Assembly: GCA_964553045.1 (NCBI GenBank)
Contig: CAZKJG010000002.1
Coordinates: 1-64,000 of the forward strand
DNA: 64,000 nucleotides
From: JAWLEP01 sp964553045
Lineage (GTDB): Bacteria > Fermentibacterota > Fermentibacteria > Fermentibacterales > JCC-6
Direction: 5' to 3'
Position numbers and translations under genes: made by a program. The notes below the pieces were generated by a model, which worked only from the letters and a program-made list of their open reading frames with translations, searched no databases and was not told the DNA's origin. Numbering within the stretch: the stretch's first letter is position 1; each line of letters opens with the position of its first letter. This document shows, piece by piece, positions 62,039 to 64,000 of this stretch.

Positions 62039-62220
62039 ACCGAGGTTCGTGCGAGGTCCCCGCACGGATCCCTGCGTACATCATGCGGTCACCGGGGGCG
62101 GTGGCTCTCACTGGAGCGCAGAAGGGGGCTGATACGGCAGCGGACGGGTGCGGCGGACGTTTGCATCTGCGTTCCGGAGGCCTGTGGCATGCGGAAGGTC
62201 CTGCGACTGGTTCTGCTTCC

Positions 62221-63693
62221 CTAGCGGCCGGCCAGGACCACGGCCCTCAGAGCCGGCCCGGCTTCATCGTCGCTCCTCACCAGGTACACTCCGGGGGGCA
62301 GCGGTATCAGCTCCTCGGTACCCGCGGCCAGCTCCGCGGTGGCCACCCGGCGGCCGCAGATGTCCAGGACGGCCACCGAAGCCGGGGTACTCCCGCAGCG
62401 CAGGCGAATCCCGCCTGTACCGGGGTTGGGCGCGACCCTCACCGGCAGGTGGCCGCAGCCGGTCTCCCGGTCATGCACCGACTCGGGCCAGGAGGTGGTC
62501 ACCCCCCGCAGCCCCTTGAGGAAGCCGCTGAGGGCCACGCAGGCCATGGGTGTGGGGTAGGGCTCGGCCGACATCAGGCATACGTCCTCCCCGTCGGCGG
62601 TACCGAAGCTCACCGAGGGACCCGGTTCCGGGGACCACAGCGAAGGCTCTGCAAGGTGCAGGGAGTGCAGAGTGAGTACCGCCATTGCCCAGCTGGTGTC
62701 GCAGACCTGGTAGGGCTCGATGGCCTTAATCGCGTCCGGAAAGGAGTAGGAGTAGCCGTAAAGCCCTTCGTAGCCGCAGATGAGGCTCAGCTCCGCCCCG
62801 TTCCAGCCCATCAGCACCGGAAAGGGCAGGTCCCCGCCCTGCACGCTGTCGGCGAACCGGAGGCACTCGGTGGCCACCATGCCGGGGGCGATTATGTAGA
62901 GGGTGTCGCCTGCAGGGACCGTCTCCAGCCGCAGCTCCTCGTCTCCCAGGCCTTCATGCCCCACCGCGATTATGGGCTCGGGCGTGTCGCATACGTCCAT
63001 GCGGCCGAAGTAGCAGGTGGAGGTCTCGTAGCGCAGCACACCGTTGAGGCCGTCGATCACCCGGGCCCAGCCGGAGTTCACGGATCCCCTGTCCACGCTT
63101 ATGCCCAGATCTCCCCAGCCGTTGCCCGAGATGTCGGGTACGGGATGCAGGCCCGGGTCGGAGGTGACCTCCCACCTGGTCCAGAGGGTGTCGCCGCTCT
63201 CGCCGTCCAGCCCCAGGAAGTAGTAGCTGCTGCCGTCGGCCTTGGAGAACGCATGGACGATGGGGACGCCTCCGGAGTCCGCCCGCGTGTAGGAGGCGGA
63301 GCGTATCTCGTGCGGCGAGCAGTCCGTTGCCCAGATTACCGAGCCGTCCCCTCCGGATACGCCCAGAACCGAGGCTCCGTACTGCCCCTGTGACTCGCCG
63401 GTGGCCACGGCCAGGTCCCGAATGCCGTCTCCGTCCAGATCGGGTACGGAGCAGAGGCATATGCGGCTTCGTACCCCCGGGACCTCGGGGTTGGTCCAGA
63501 GGATCTCGCCGGTCAGACCGTCCACGCAGTAGATGCCCGTGCCGGAGGTGAAGTGCGGAGAGGCGGCAACGTCTTCGGTTCCGTTGGCGTTTACGTCCGC
63601 TACCGACTCGACCGCTATGAGATCGACCTCCGGAAGGGCGGTCCAGACGACGGAGGGCGGGGCGGATACGAGGGAGATGATGATGAGGATCAT
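62221..63693 (-). CDS. Secreted FG-GAP/VCBS-repeat protein with sorting-type tail
   Basis: This 490-aa protein has a signal peptide (MILIIISLVSAPPSVVW...), then FG-GAP/VCBS-type beta-propeller repeats with Ca-binding-like DVNANGTED, DLDGDGIRD and DISGNGWGD motifs. The C-terminus is a T9SS-type sorting tail (VAPNPGTGGIRLR...VAVLDICGRRV...PPGVYLVRS). It would be exported to the cell surface. ATG 63693 has GGGAGG upstream. The same tail type in the C25 peptidase nearby suggests one export route. Confidence 0.82.
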   Translation of the reverse strand: MILIIISLVSAPPSVVWTALPEVDLIAVESVADVNANGTEDVAASPHFTSGTGIYCVDGLTGEILWTNPEVPGVRSRICLCSVPDLDGDGIRDLAVATGESQGQYGASVLGVSGGDGSVIWATDCSPHEIRSASYTRADSGGVPIVHAFSKADGSSYYFLGLDGESGDTLWTRWEVTSDPGLHPVPDISGNGWGDLGISVDRGSVNSGWARVIDGLNGVLRYETSTCYFGRMDVCDTPEPIIAVGHEGLGDEELRLETVPAGDTLYIIAPGMVATECLRFADSVQGGDLPFPVLMGWNGAELSLICGYEGLYGYSYSFPDAIKAIEPYQVCDTSWAMAVLTLHSLHLAEPSLWSPEPGPSVSFGTADGEDVCLMSAEPYPTPMACVALSGFLKGLRGVTTSWPESVHDRETGCGHLPVRVAPNPGTGGIRLRCGSTPASVAVLDICGRRVATAELAAGTEELIPLPPGVYLVRSDDEAGPALRAVVLAGR

Positions 63694-63841
63694 TGCATAC
63701 CTCCCAATTCCAGGACTCAAATCATAATTGCCCACAGTCCCCGAAGACGTCAATGTCGTACGGCAGGATGGGGGAGTGCGGGTTATTGACTATGTTCAGC
63801 CCGGCATTCGCAGAGGCTGTGACGGAAGGGGGTAGGGGCCG

Positions 63842-64000
63842 ATGGCCAGGAAGAGGCTGCCGCTGCGCAGGCTCAGGCACGCCCTGGCCATGCCGCTTAT
63901 GCGGCTGGCCGTATTCGGGGCCGCCGTCTGTCCTCGGCGGGTGCTGTGGTGGCTGGCCGGGCGCCTGGGATGGGCGGCCGCCCGGCTGCCCATACGCTCC
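63842..64000 (+). CDS. Start of a lipid A acyltransferase-like gene (partial)
   Basis: The 53 visible codons (MARKRLPLRRLRHALAMPLM...) give a basic start and a hydrophobic helix followed by RVLWWLAGRLGWAAARLP, like the N-terminal part of LpxL/HtrB-type acyltransferases. The gene runs off the right edge, so the catalytic HxxxxD/E motif is not visible. GGAAGGGGG precedes the ATG. A Gram-negative outer membrane is implied if correct. Confidence 0.55.
   Translation, partial: MARKRLPLRRLRHALAMPLMRLAVFGAAVCPRRVLWWLAGRLGWAAARLPIRS

Overview
The window is high-GC bacterial chromosome with genes packed on both strands, short gaps and frequent ATGA-type overlaps. Two large secreted proteins (57507-59543 and 62221-63693) end in Ig-like or sorting-like tails of the type IX secretion kind. 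Together with a C25 (gingipain-type) peptidase, tandem M16 and S9 peptidases and a DUF3160 lipoprotein-like protein, this points to a deep FCB-group lineage (Fermentibacterota/Eisenbacteria-like). That placement is an inference; no rRNA or ribosomal-protein marker is present.

Layout. 1-9540: a complete type I-G (formerly I-U) CRISPR-Cas module read leftwards (cas3, cas8/csx17, cas7/csb1, cas5-cas6/csb2, cas4-cas1 fusion, cas2), then a leader and the first two repeats of an array that runs off the left edge. 9640-11350: a decayed mobile patch with IS30-type ends, an IS30 transposase fragment fused in frame to the C-terminal part of a Fic protein, and an hsdS stub cut off at an IS30-like end. 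11492-14173: a double-domain M16 peptidase. 14309-18913: a tight nucleotide operon pyrG-purF-guaA. 18920-29701: a hybrid sensor kinase, a frameshifted membrane protein, a zinc-ribbon protein, a DUF3160 protein, arfB, an arsC-like gene, a saccharopine dehydrogenase-like gene and a membrane spermidine-synthase-like protein. 29738-33761: a seven-gene overlapping operon built around an AmmeMemoRadiSam system. Its Memo and AMMECR1 parts are fused and carry a lipoprotein signal, and a small Tat-signal peptide lies between them and the radical SAM enzyme. 33816-45603: a mixture of repair, membrane and catabolic genes, including a fused acyltransferase/metallopeptidase, ending at a very strong terminator. 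45617-51986: a selenium region. selD has an in-frame UGA at the catalytic position and a stem-loop just downstream, it is fused in frame to an upstream Cys-rich mini-protein, and tRNA-Sec (UCA) lies 3.5 kb away. 52132-64000: a HEAT-repeat protein, an alpha-glucan phosphorylase, the C25 peptidase, a STAND/TPR regulator, an FG-GAP secreted protein and the start of a lipid A acyltransferase-like gene.

The most interesting points are the Sec-containing SelD with its Cys-rich N-terminal extension, the apparently extracytoplasmic AmmeMemoRadiSam operon, the acyltransferase-HELLH fusion with a strong internal start, and the IS30-Fic chimera. Several divergent gaps hold good sigma70-type promoters with a recurring TTGAC(C/G) -35 and 17-18 bp spacing, so vegetative promoters of this organism can be recognised by eye. 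No single locus here is clearly a new defence system; the CRISPR locus itself belongs to a known subtype.
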